From: an uncultured Sphingomonas sp.
GTDB lineage: Bacteria > Pseudomonadota > Alphaproteobacteria > Sphingomonadales > Sphingomonadaceae
NCBI GenBank assembly: GCA_946886845.1
Contig: CAMPJH010000047.1
Coordinates: 1-10,236, forward strand
Direction of reading: 5' to 3'
DNA length: 10,236 bases
Positions within the stretch are counted from its first letter, which is position 1; every line of letters starts with the position of its first letter. Below the pieces are notes generated by a model. That model made no database searches. It had not been told where the DNA came from and saw nothing but the letters and a program-made list of their open reading frames with translations. Shown here piece by piece: positions 1 through 7,066 of the stretch. Made by a program: the position numbers and the translations under genes.

Positions 1-1052
1 GCTTCGAGGCCAACGAAGGCATCATCATCATCGCCGCGACCAACCGTCCCGACGTCCTCGACCCGGCGCTGCTCCGGCCCGGCCGCTTCGACCGCCAGGT
101 GGTGGTCCCGCGGCCCGACATCGATGGCCGCGAGAAGATTCTCGGGGTTCACATGAAAAAGGTGCCGCTGGCGCCCGATGTCGACCCGCGCGTGATTGCC
201 CGCGGAACCCCCGGTTTCTCCGGCGCCGACCTCGCCAATCTGGTCAACGAAGCCGCGCTTCTCGCTGCCCGCAAGGGCAAGCGCCTGGTCGCGATGCAGG
301 AGTTCGAGGCGGCCAAGGACAAGGTGATGATGGGCACCGAGCGCAAGTCGATGGTGATGACCGAGGACGAGAAAAGGATGACCGCCTATCACGAGGCCGG
401 CCACGCCATCGTCGCCCTCCACGAACCGGCGTCGGATCCGATCCACAAGGCGACCATCATCCCGCGCGGCCGGGCGCTTGGCATGGTCATGCGCCTGCCG
501 GAGCGCGACAGCTATTCCTACCATCGCGACAAGATGTACGCGAACCTCGCCGTGGCGATGGGCGGCCGCGTCGCCGAGGAGCTGATCTTCGGCTACGAGA
601 AGGTGTCCTCAGGCGCCGCTTCCGACATCAGCTATGCGACCGGCCTTGCCCGCGACATGGTCACCCGCTGGGGCCTGTCCGACGCGCTCGGGCCGCTGCA
701 ATATGCCGAGGCCGACGAGGAAGTCTTCCTCGGCTATTCGGTCAATCGCCAGCGGCAGATGTCGGACGAGACCGCCCGCGCGATCGATAAGGAAATCCGC
801 CGCATCGTCGACGATTCTTATGAGCGGGCGAAGACCTGCCTCAGCGAAAATAGCGCCGAGCTCGAAACCCTCGCCCAGGCTTTGCTCGAGTTTGAGACGC
901 TGAGCGGCGACGAGATCAAGATCCTGCTCGAGGGCGGCACGATCGACCGTGGCGGAAACGCCGGCTCGACGATCCCGGCGGCAGGCTCGTCGGTTCCCAA
1001 GTCGGGCCGCAAGCCGCGCCCGATCGGCGGACCGGCGGCCGCCGGCGCCTAA
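1..1052 (+). CDS. ftsH: ATP-dependent zinc metalloprotease FtsH, 3' part
   Basis: FtsH is an inner-membrane AAA+ protease that unfolds and degrades membrane and short-lived cytosolic proteins. The reading frame is open from base 3 to the left edge, so the gene starts outside the window; the GTG at 99 is internal. The visible part begins in the AAA module with the ATNRPD and RPGRFDR stretches around the arginine fingers (about 36-98). It continues with the helical lid segment [16 protein letters not shown]. The M41 peptidase domain carries the zinc motif HEAGH at 390-404 and the probable third ligand Asp in SGAASD at 624-626. A family-typical MSDETAR segment follows. The C-terminus is a low-complexity Gly/Ser/Pro-rich tail, as is common in the family. 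The membrane anchor and Walker motifs lie upstream, outside the window. The gene converges on the next one with a 34-base gap. Identification is very secure. Confidence 0.97.
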   Translation, partial: FEANEGIIIIAATNRPDVLDPALLRPGRFDRQVVVPRPDIDGREKILGVHMKKVPLAPDVDPRVIARGTPGFSGADLANLVNEAALLAARKGKRLVAMQEFEAAKDKVMMGTERKSMVMTEDEKRMTAYHEAGHAIVALHEPASDPIHKATIIPRGRALGMVMRLPERDSYSYHRDKMYANLAVAMGGRVAEELIFGYEKVSSGAASDISYATGLARDMVTRWGLSDALGPLQYAEADEEVFLGYSVNRQRQMSDETARAIDKEIRRIVDDSYERAKTCLSENSAELETLAQALLEFETLSGDEIKILLEGGTIDRGGNAGSTIPAAGSSVPKSGRKPRPIGGPAAAGA

Positions 1053-1086
1053 GCCGCTGCGAACGCTTGCGGCGATGCAGGCGGTT

Positions 1087-2121
1087 CTAGCCGAGGGTCC
1101 CGACGAGGATCGCCGAAAACAGGCCCAGCACGATCGATGCGAAGATCAGGAGCAGCAGTGTTCGCCACAATGCTCCAATCCGGCCAAGCGCGTAGGTCCC
1201 CTTGAGCTGCCGATACATGTGGAACGGCGGCAATAGCCACAGCAGCCCCGCCATTGCCGTCATTCCCAAGGCGCCGAACAGCAGGCCGGCCACAACCAGC
1301 AGGCTCATGAAGCACAGCGAATAGGTGACGAACACGGTGTGGTCGTAGGGGCGGAAGCGGCGGCTGAACGGGAACAGCAGCCAGACAAATGGCACCGACA
1401 GCGGAATGATCAGCCAGCTGAACTTATAGGCGTTGGTCTTGAGCTTGTAGGCGACGAGCTCGGGGTTTTTGGCGGCTTTGCTGATGCTGGAGCCAACCCA
1501 GCCGGGGATTCCGTCGGCCTGCAGGCCCGCTGCGTCGATGTCGCCGTCGCGAACGCCTTCCATCGCTCGAATTTCATCGTTGAGGTCGCCGATGTCCTCG
1601 TTGAGCTCGGCCGTCGGCTGTCCCGATTTCTCGGCGGCGGCGCGCTCGGCCTCCAGCTTCGCCAGCTTCTGCTGGTTGACGCGCAATTCCTCCTCGATCC
1701 CGGCTTTCGCCTGCTCCGGAAGCCCGCTGGCGCCGTCGCCGAACAGGCTGACCGCCGCGAACATCAGGAAGGCGCTGAACAGGAAGAGGGCGATCGGTGA
1801 CACGAACCGCGCCCGCTGGCCGTCGATATAGCGCCGGGTCAGGTCGCCCGGGCGCCACACGAGCAGCGGCAGCGTTCGCCAGATCTTGCCCTCGAAGTGG
1901 AGAGCTCCATGAAGGAAGTCATGGAAGAAGGCCGACAAGGTGCGGTGGACGTGCGCCTGCTGGCCGCAGTTCTGACAGTAAGGGCCGGCGAGCGGGGTGC
2001 CGCAGTTGAGGCAATTGGCCTCCTGCGTGTGGCCGTCAGCCGCCTCGCCGGCCTTTGGCTCGACCGCCCGTCCGAGCATTCCGCCCGTCACCGCTTCCCC
2101 GATCGCCTCGAATTCCGGCAT
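1087..2121 (-). CDS. DUF3667-type zinc-ribbon membrane protein
   Basis: A 344-residue inner-membrane protein of unknown function. With Met at 2121 as residue 1, it has a Cys4 zinc ribbon, CLNCG...YCQNCGQ (Cys 37, 40, 49, 52). A conserved soluble stretch rich in His and aromatics follows (HVHRT, HFEGKIWRTLPLL). TM1 is at about 108-128. A charged heptad-like segment at about 139-189 is probably a coiled coil. Four more hydrophobic segments follow at about 235-253, 261-285, 286-303 and 319-341. Zinc ribbon plus multiple TMs is the pattern I know as DUF3667. The start was chosen because AAGGGGGA (minus strand, 2125-2132) precedes the ATG and the family N-terminus is short. An in-frame ATG at 2163 preceded by GAGGAG (2169-2174) is a real alternative that would add 14 residues. 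The gene is divergent from nadD and convergent with ftsH. Function is unknown; the family name rests on recall. Confidence 0.82.
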   Translation of the reverse strand: MPEFEAIGEAVTGGMLGRAVEPKAGEAADGHTQEANCLNCGTPLAGPYCQNCGQQAHVHRTLSAFFHDFLHGALHFEGKIWRTLPLLVWRPGDLTRRYIDGQRARFVSPIALFLFSAFLMFAAVSLFGDGASGLPEQAKAGIEEELRVNQQKLAKLEAERAAAEKSGQPTAELNEDIGDLNDEIRAMEGVRDGDIDAAGLQADGIPGWVGSSISKAAKNPELVAYKLKTNAYKFSWLIIPLSVPFVWLLFPFSRRFRPYDHTVFVTYSLCFMSLLVVAGLLFGALGMTAMAGLLWLLPPFHMYRQLKGTYALGRIGALWRTLLLLIFASIVLGLFSAILVGTLG

Positions 2122-2179
2122 TGGTCCCCCTTGCGCCGATATTAGGCGGCCATTGTTTGCCATGCTAGCTCCTCGCGCC
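2122..2179. promoter_or_regulatory. Divergent intergenic region between the DUF3667 gene and nadD
   Basis: This 58-base gap separates two divergent start codons, so it should carry or overlap a promoter for each side. I see no convincing -35/-10 pair for either strand. It contains two Shine-Dalgarno-like blocks for the minus strand: AAGGGGGA as revcomp of 2125-2132 and GAGGAG as revcomp of 2169-2174. It also contains a CATG at 2161-2164 that holds alternative ATGs for both genes. No obvious Shine-Dalgarno lies before the nadD start, which may mean a leaderless or very short-leader transcript. The call rests on gene orientation rather than on a recognised motif. Confidence 0.4.
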
Positions 2180-2809
2180 ATGAAGCGCGTCGGGCTGCTC
2201 GGCGGGTCGTTCAACCCCGCCCACCCGGGCCACCGGCAATTGAGCCTGGCGGCGATCGACGCGCTCGGCCTCGACGAGCTGTGGTGGCTCGTGTCCCCCG
2301 GCAATCCACTCAAGCAAGGCTCGGACATGGCACCCTACGAGGCGCGGCTCGCCTCGGCCGAAGCGATGGCGCGCGGAACGCCGATCCGGGTTTCCGATTT
2401 CGAGCGCGACGCCGGTACCCGCTATACGATCGACACCCTGCGTGCGCTGCTCGACCGCTATCCCGACCATCGCTTCATCTGGCTGATGGGGGCAGACACT
2501 GTTGCCGAATTTCATCGCTGGAAGGATTGGCGACAAATCGCTCAACTGGTTCCAATTGCGGTGCTTCCCCGCCCGGGCTATGATGATCGGGCCCGCGCGG
2601 CGCGCGCGATGGGCTGGTTTTCGGACTTTGTCCGCCCCGAAGACCAGGCGAAATGTTGGACGGAGTGGAGTCCACCGGCGATCATATTCCTTCGCCTGCC
2701 GACCGACCCCACGTCCGCTACAGCCATGCGCGCGCTCGATCCCGACTGGCATCGTCGATCGCGGTCCCCGGATACCGGGCCGCCTGATGACCGTGCGCCG
2801 ACTGCATGA
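2180..2809 (+). CDS. nadD: Nicotinate-nucleotide adenylyltransferase NadD
   Basis: NadD transfers AMP from ATP to nicotinate mononucleotide to give NaAD, the penultimate step of NAD synthesis, in the cytosol. The 209-residue protein shows the nucleotidyltransferase signature GGSFNPAHPGH (residues 8-18, with the (H/T)xGH motif). It also has PGNPLK (40-45) for nicotinate mononucleotide binding, LMGADTVAEFHRW (102-114), and TSATAMR (178-184), which matches the family ISSTxxR motif. Length is normal for the family. Met at 2180 is chosen because MKRVGLLGGSF is the usual N-terminus; an in-frame ATG at 2162 would add six residues. The open frame extending back to 1997 is only the shadow of the divergent gene. 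It is the first gene of the rightward run, and rsfS starts nine bases after its stop. The C-terminal 15-20 residues are polar and poorly conserved. Confidence 0.96.
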   Translation: MKRVGLLGGSFNPAHPGHRQLSLAAIDALGLDELWWLVSPGNPLKQGSDMAPYEARLASAEAMARGTPIRVSDFERDAGTRYTIDTLRALLDRYPDHRFIWLMGADTVAEFHRWKDWRQIAQLVPIAVLPRPGYDDRARAARAMGWFSDFVRPEDQAKCWTEWSPPAIIFLRLPTDPTSATAMRALDPDWHRRSRSPDTGPPDDRAPTA

Positions 2810-2813
2810 GGAG
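2808..2813 (+). promoter_or_regulatory. Ribosome binding site GAGGAG for rsfS
   Basis: GAGGAG overlaps the nadD stop codon (TGA at 2807-2809) and ends five bases before the TTG at 2819. It is the best Shine-Dalgarno match nearby. No ATG or GTG in the right frame lies between the nadD stop and the conserved part of RsfS, so this site is what supports the TTG start. Overlap with the nadD stop suggests translational coupling. Confidence 0.75.
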
Positions 2814-2818
2814 ACCCC

Positions 2819-3220
2819 TTGGCCGATCGCACCGCTAAGCCCGCCGCCAACGGCGGTGAGCCCGATACCGTCGAACAGCTCCACAAGCTGGTGCTGCAGT
2901 CGCTCGACGACGACCAGGCGCTCGAGGTCGTGTCGATCCCGCTCGAGGGCAAATCGAACATCGCCGACCACATGGTGATCGCCTCCGGCCGTTCGACCCG
3001 CCAGGTCGCGTCGATGGCGGGCAAGCTGGCCGAGCGCATTAAGCAGCGGTTCGGGAAGAATGTGCGAATCGAAGGGCTTCCGGCCGCCGACTGGGTGCTG
3101 ATCGATGCCGACGACGTCATCGTCCATTTGTTCAGGCCGGAAGTACGAAGTTTTTACAATTTGGAACGAATGTGGGCTTTCGGCGATGATGCGCTGAGTG
3201 CAACGGCCACTAGCGGGTGA
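2819..3220 (+). CDS. rsfS: Ribosome silencing factor RsfS
   Basis: RsfS (formerly YbeB/Iojap) binds ribosomal protein uL14 on the 50S subunit and blocks joining to 30S, lowering translation in starved cells. The 133-residue protein carries the family core from about residue 20 to 120: ALEVVSIPLEGKSNIADHMV, then ASGRSTRQVASMA, then EGLPAADWVLIDADDVIVHL, and the terminal SFYNLERMW. The N-terminal 17 or so residues are a polar extension of a kind I expect in alphaproteobacterial members. The start is a TTG at 2819, chosen for the GAGGAG five bases upstream and because the same frame is closed by the nadD stop at 2807-2809. nadD-rsfS is a widely conserved pair. Its usual partner rlmH is here separated from it by a serine hydrolase gene. 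Confidence 0.95.
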   Translation: MADRTAKPAANGGEPDTVEQLHKLVLQSLDDDQALEVVSIPLEGKSNIADHMVIASGRSTRQVASMAGKLAERIKQRFGKNVRIEGLPAADWVLIDADDVIVHLFRPEVRSFYNLERMWAFGDDALSATATSG

Positions 3221-3225
3221 GGGCG

Positions 3226-4068
3226 ATGCGTCTGACGGCGGTTCTGTTCTGGCTTCTGGCGTTGCTCGCGCAGCCCGCTGCCGCGCAATCGCCGCTCGCC
3301 GCGCACCTTCAGCAGCAGCTGTCGATGCTGGTGACAACCAAGTCGGCCGACGTCGGCATCGCGGCGATCGACCTCAAGACCGGCGAAACCGTCAGCGTTC
3401 GCGGCAATCGCACCTACCCGATGGCCAGCACCGTTAAGCTCGCCGTCGCGGCAACCTATTTATCCTATGTCGAAAATGGCGAGCGCTCGCTCGACGAGAC
3501 GATCGGCGGCCGGTCCGCGGCGAGCCTGATGCGGGCGATGATCGTCCGCAGCGACAATCGCGCGACCGACCTGCTGCTGCGCAACCTCGGCGGCCCGAGC
3601 ACCGTCCAGAAGTGGCTGGAATGGCACAAGGTCGACGGGATGCGGATCGACCGCACCATCGCCCAGCTGCTCCACGCCAAGCGCGACCTTTACGAAGATT
3701 TGGACTCCTCGACTCCGCTGGCGATGGCGACATTCCTCAAGCGGCTCGACAAAGGCGAACTGCTGAAGCCGCAAAGCCGCAATTACCTGCTCGACCTGAT
3801 GGCCCAGTGCACGACCGGCAGCAACCGGATGAAGGCGCTGCTTCCGGCCGGATCGGTCGCCCACAAGACGGGCACCCTCAACGGCTACACCAGCGACGTC
3901 GGCTTCTTCAGGTTGCCGGACGGCCGCCGGGTGGCGATCGCGATTTTCGCGCGCGGTGGAAGCAATCGGCCGCGGGCGATCGCCGAAGCGGCGCGGGCGG
4001 TCTATGACGGCTTCCTCGCGGTTGTCCGCTGGCCGTACAATGCCCCGCGCGCCCTGAACGCGCCTTAA
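3226..4068 (+). CDS. Secreted class A beta-lactamase-like serine hydrolase
   Basis: A 280-residue exported protein of the beta-lactamase/DD-peptidase serine hydrolase superfamily. The signal peptide is MRLTAVLFWLLALLAQPAAA, with an AxA cleavage site after residue 20. Active-site motifs are STVK (Ser68, Lys71), SDN (109-111) and KTG (214-216), in order. The omega-loop region DRTIAQLL (142-149) lines up with DRWEPELN of TEM-type enzymes by its 34-residue distance from the SDN Asn. This puts Ile145 at the Glu166 position and Leu149 at Asn170. DSSTPLAMA (160-168) matches the segment after the loop. The Ser68-SDN span is about 19 residues shorter than in TEM. Efficient beta-lactam hydrolysis therefore looks unlikely; a cell-wall or penicillin-binding role is an inference. 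ATG 3226 was preferred to GTG 3217, which overlaps the rsfS stop and would add three residues. The gene lies between rsfS and rlmH, five bases after rsfS. Confidence 0.85.
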   Translation: MRLTAVLFWLLALLAQPAAAQSPLAAHLQQQLSMLVTTKSADVGIAAIDLKTGETVSVRGNRTYPMASTVKLAVAATYLSYVENGERSLDETIGGRSAASLMRAMIVRSDNRATDLLLRNLGGPSTVQKWLEWHKVDGMRIDRTIAQLLHAKRDLYEDLDSSTPLAMATFLKRLDKGELLKPQSRNYLLDLMAQCTTGSNRMKALLPAGSVAHKTGTLNGYTSDVGFFRLPDGRRVAIAIFARGGSNRPRAIAEAARAVYDGFLAVVRWPYNAPRALNAP

Positions 4069-4072
4069 GGGC

Positions 4073-4495
4073 TTGCTCCTCCACATCGTCGCTCGCGGGA
4101 AGATCGGTCGCTGCGCGGAGGCCGAGCTGGTCGACCGCTACCTGAGGCGCATCGCTTGGCCGGTGAAGCTGACCGAGCTACCCGACAGCGGCCGCGCCGC
4201 CCCACCGCTGCCGCCGAACAGCGTCAGTATCTTGCTCGACGAGCGCGGCGAGGCGCTTTCGTCGATGGAGCTGGCCCGCAAGCTCGAGGAATGGCGCGAC
4301 GGCGGCAAGCGCGAGGCGCGATTTTCAATCGGCGGCGCCGACGGCCACAGCCCCGGCGACCGTGCGCAAGCGAACCTGCTGCTCTCGTTCGGCCAGGCGA
4401 CCTGGCCGCACCTCCTCGCCCGGGCGATGCTCGCCGAGCAGCTGTTCCGGGCGACGTCGATCCTTGCCAATCACCCCTATCATCGCGAAGGCTGA
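4073..4495 (+). CDS. rlmH: 23S rRNA pseudouridine-1915 N3-methyltransferase RlmH
   Basis: RlmH is a SPOUT-class enzyme that uses S-adenosylmethionine to methylate pseudouridine 1915 in helix 69 of 23S rRNA on assembled 70S ribosomes. The 140-residue protein has the expected N-terminal strand MLLHIVARGKIG, the middle segment SVSILLDERGEALSSMELA, the SAM-binding glycine loop FSIGGADGHSP (85-94), and the family-ending NHPYHREG (133-140). It is somewhat shorter than the E. coli protein (about 155 residues). The start is TTG at 4073: an upstream in-frame ATG at 4040 runs into a stop, and the N-terminus aligns with the first residue of known RlmH. The Shine-Dalgarno (AAGGG just upstream) is weakly placed. 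It begins four bases after the serine hydrolase stop, and the EnvC-like gene begins four bases after its own stop. Confidence 0.95.
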   Translation: MLLHIVARGKIGRCAEAELVDRYLRRIAWPVKLTELPDSGRAAPPLPPNSVSILLDERGEALSSMELARKLEEWRDGGKREARFSIGGADGHSPGDRAQANLLLSFGQATWPHLLARAMLAEQLFRATSILANHPYHREG

Positions 4496-4499
4496 GCCA

Positions 4500-5678
4500 A
4501 TGTTAAAACTCGGCGCAGCCTTGCTCCTCATCGCCAGTTCGGCGGCGCTCGGCGCGAGCGCTCCGTTGCAGCCGGAGCTTCTGCCGATCGACCTCGAGCT
4601 TCGCCAGGCCCGGAGCGACGCTGCCGCGGCCGAAGCGCGGCAACGGCGGTTCGAAGCGGCGGCAACCAAGGCCAGCGACCTAGCCTCACGGCTTCGCGCG
4701 CAGCAACTGGCTGCAGCCGAAGCGATCGCCGTCGCCGAAGCGCGGATCAGCGCCGCCGATGCCGAAGCGCGGCTGATCCGCACCTATCTTGCCGTGCAAC
4801 GCCAGCGGCTTGCCGCCGAGCAGGCCCCGGCCAGCTCGCTGCTCGCCGGGCTGGCGCTGATGGCGCGCCGGCCGCCGATCCTACTGCTCGCCGATTCCGG
4901 CTCCGCCGAGGAGCTGGTCAAGCTGCGGCTGCTGATCGCGGCGACGACTCCAGCCATCCAGGCCAGGACCGCGGCGCTGGCTGACCAGCTCGATCGCGGC
5001 AGCCGGCTCGAGCGGGCGGCGCTGCAGGCGCGCTCGGCGATGGCCGGGAGCCGGGACGAGCTCGCGCGCAGGCGAACTGCGTTCGCCGAGCTCGAGGCGA
5101 GGGCAGTGCGCCTTGCCGAAGGCCGGGGCGCCGAGGCGCTCAGCGCGGGCGATGTCGCCATTGCCAGCGAGGAACGCCTGTCGGAGCTCGGGCGGGCGGC
5201 ACAATCGGGGCGGTCGGCGAACGAGCTGGCGCTCGAGCTGGCCGGGCTCGGCCCGGCGCCGCTGCCTCGCGCCGGCAATTCTCAGCAGACCGAGCTTGCC
5301 TACGTGCTGCCGTCGGCGGCGCCGGTGATCGACGGCCTGGGCGCCGTCAGCGCCGCCGGGGTACGCTCGCGGGGCGTGACGTTGGCCACCCGGCGCGGCA
5401 ACGCGCTGGTTGCGCCGGCGGCCGGCCGGATCCTGTTCGCGGGGCCGTTCCGCGATTATGACGGGGTCGTGATCATCGACCACGGCCGCGGCTGGAAGAG
5501 CGTGCTGGTCAACGCCGGCTCCAGCCTGGGCCGCGGTACGGCCGTCAAGCTCGGCGATCCGCTCGGAATCGCTCTCGGCCCGGTCGAGGTCCAGCTCCAG
5601 CACGGCGGCAGGCCGGTTTCGCCCGCTCTCATCGCAGGTTCATCTGCGATACTGTCAAATACGCGCAAATCCGGCTAA
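4500..5678 (+). CDS. EnvC-like murein hydrolase activator (M23/LytM domain)
   Basis: A 392-residue exported coiled-coil protein with a C-terminal LytM fold. EnvC relatives activate periplasmic N-acetylmuramoyl-L-alanine amidases at the septum. Residues 1-20 (MLKLGAALLLIASSAALGAS) form a signal peptide. About 30-110 and 155-250 are Ala/Arg/Glu-rich heptad-like helices. A hydrophobic, Pro-containing segment (113-145) lies between them, as in the EnvC regulatory arm. About 286-378 is the M23 domain: SRGVTLATRRGNALVAPAAG, then DYDGVVIIDHGRGW, and finally EVQLQHGGRPVSP. The zinc-binding (L)HFE-type motif of active M23 enzymes reads EVQLQH here, and the first HxxxD-type motif reads SRGVTL. This suggests a catalytically dead activator, as in E. 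coli EnvC. The start at 4500 is four bases after rlmH. The open frame back to 4362 is an rlmH shadow. The amidase partner is not in the window. Confidence 0.88.
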   Translation: MLKLGAALLLIASSAALGASAPLQPELLPIDLELRQARSDAAAAEARQRRFEAAATKASDLASRLRAQQLAAAEAIAVAEARISAADAEARLIRTYLAVQRQRLAAEQAPASSLLAGLALMARRPPILLLADSGSAEELVKLRLLIAATTPAIQARTAALADQLDRGSRLERAALQARSAMAGSRDELARRRTAFAELEARAVRLAEGRGAEALSAGDVAIASEERLSELGRAAQSGRSANELALELAGLGPAPLPRAGNSQQTELAYVLPSAAPVIDGLGAVSAAGVRSRGVTLATRRGNALVAPAAGRILFAGPFRDYDGVVIIDHGRGWKSVLVNAGSSLGRGTAVKLGDPLGIALGPVEVQLQHGGRPVSPALIAGSSAILSNTRKSG

Positions 5679-5707
5679 ATCAGCGACGCGACACCAGGAA
5701 CAACGCC

Positions 5708-7057
5708 ATGAAACTCATCCACAAAGCCCTGCCCCCGCTGGCGCTCGTCGGAGCGCTGGCCTTGGTCCCGATCACGACCAGCTCGCTGGCGGCCGCCGAC
5801 GTCGCCAATTACAAAGAGCTCGAGAAGTTCATGAGCGTCTATGAGCGGGTCAAGGGCGCCTATGTCGACCAGGTCGACGACCAGACCCTGATCAACGGCG
5901 CCATCGACGGAATGCTGGCGTCGCTCGATCCCCATTCGAGCTATCTCGAGGAATCCGATTTCGACACGCTTCGGACGACCACCGACGGCAATTACGGCGG
6001 GCTCGGAATCACCGTCTCGATCGAGGACGGCGCGGTCAAGGTTATCGCTCCGACCGAAGACACGCCGGCGTGGAAGGCCGGGGTCAAGGCCGGCGACTAC
6101 ATCACCCACATCAACAGCGAGCTGGTTTACGGGGTCTCGCTCGACGAAGCGGTCGAAAAGATGCGCGGCGAGCCGGGAACCGGGATCAAGCTGACCATCG
6201 TCCGCCCTGGTCGCGACAAGCCGTTCGACCTGTCGATGGTCCGCGAGCGGATCCAGCTTCGCCCGGTCAAGTGGGAGGTGAAGGACGGCATCGCCATCAT
6301 CGACATCAACACCTTCTCGGGCAACGCCGCCGAGGAAACCCAGGCAGCAATGATGGCCGCCAACAAGGCCACCGGCGGTCGTCCGCTCGGCTATATCGTC
6401 GATCTCCGGTCGAACCCGGGCGGGCTGCTCGACCAGGCGGTCGAGATCAGCGACGTCTTCCTCAACCGCGGCGAGATCGTTTCGCAACGCGGCCGCGAGA
6501 AGGCCGATATCGAGCGCTATTACGCTAAGGCCGGCGACATGGCGCAGGGCGCGCCGATCATCGTCCTGGTCGACGCCGGCACCGCCTCGGCCGCCGAAAT
6601 CGTCGCCGGCGCGCTGCAGGACCAGCGACGGGCGCTGGTCATGGGCGAAAAGAGCTTCGGCAAGGGCAGCGTCCAGACGGTCGTCCAGACCGGGCCGCGG
6701 AGCGCGCTCCGGCTGACGACCGCGCGCTATTACACGCCGTCGGGACGCTCGGTTCAGGCCGGCGGAATCGACCCGGACATCTCGGTCCCGCAGCTTTCCG
6801 ATCCGGATTACAAGGATCGTCCGCGGGTCCGCGAGGCCGACCTTCGCCGCCACCTGCTGGCCCAGGCCAAGGCCGAGGACAAGTTGCTGGAGCAGGACGA
6901 TGTCTCGAAGGATCCGCGCTTCGCGATGACCGCCGAGGAGCTCAAGAAGAAGGGCATCGAGGACTTCCAGCTGCAATATGCGCTGAACACCTTGAAGCGG
7001 CTCGCAAAGCCGGCCGCGGTCGCTTCCAGCGGCGGCCAGTCCAAGTCGCGGCGCTAG
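5708..7057 (+). CDS. ctpA: C-terminal processing peptidase CtpA (S41 family)
   Basis: CtpA is a periplasmic PDZ protease of the tail-specific (Prc) family that trims or degrades envelope proteins; in several Gram-negatives such proteases control cell-wall hydrolases. The 449-residue protein begins with a probable signal peptide or anchor (residues 1-30, ending SSLAAA). Next come an N-terminal helical segment with SLDPHSSYL (72-80), a PDZ domain at about 97-170 (YGGLGITV, then AGVKAGDYI), and the S41 core. The catalytic dyad is Ser294 in GTASAAEIVAGALQD and Lys319 in GEKSFGKGSVQT, with Gln323. The 25- and 4-residue spacings are those of E. coli Prc. The C-terminal tail is charged and ends KSRR. 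The ATG at 5708 has a weak AGGA upstream. It follows the envC-like gene by 29 bases, a commonly conserved pairing. Confidence 0.96.
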   Translation: MKLIHKALPPLALVGALALVPITTSSLAAADVANYKELEKFMSVYERVKGAYVDQVDDQTLINGAIDGMLASLDPHSSYLEESDFDTLRTTTDGNYGGLGITVSIEDGAVKVIAPTEDTPAWKAGVKAGDYITHINSELVYGVSLDEAVEKMRGEPGTGIKLTIVRPGRDKPFDLSMVRERIQLRPVKWEVKDGIAIIDINTFSGNAAEETQAAMMAANKATGGRPLGYIVDLRSNPGGLLDQAVEISDVFLNRGEIVSQRGREKADIERYYAKAGDMAQGAPIIVLVDAGTASAAEIVAGALQDQRRALVMGEKSFGKGSVQTVVQTGPRSALRLTTARYYTPSGRSVQAGGIDPDISVPQLSDPDYKDRPRVREADLRRHLLAQAKAEDKLLEQDDVSKDPRFAMTAEELKKKGIEDFQLQYALNTLKRLAKPAAVASSGGQSKSRR

Positions 7058-7066
7058 ACTGGGCCG

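Noticed and set aside
1053..1073. Possible terminator hairpin GCCGC...GCGGC after ftsH
   Set aside because: Only a five-base outer stem with an 11-base interior that does not pair well, and no T-tract on either strand; such matches are common at this GC content.
2165..3337. A 390-codon minus-strand frame across nadD and rsfS
   Set aside because: It covers two well-identified genes and their junction. Its composition is antisense-like (Arg/Gly/His-rich).
4040..4057. ATG at 4040 as an alternative start for rlmH
   Set aside because: It is in frame but reaches a TGA five codons later, so it cannot be the start; TTG 4073 remains.
3460..4086. A 208-codon minus-strand frame opposite the serine hydrolase
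   Set aside because: It mirrors the real gene's codon pattern, has no domain and no ribosome site, and the plus strand has clear active-site motifs and a signal peptide.
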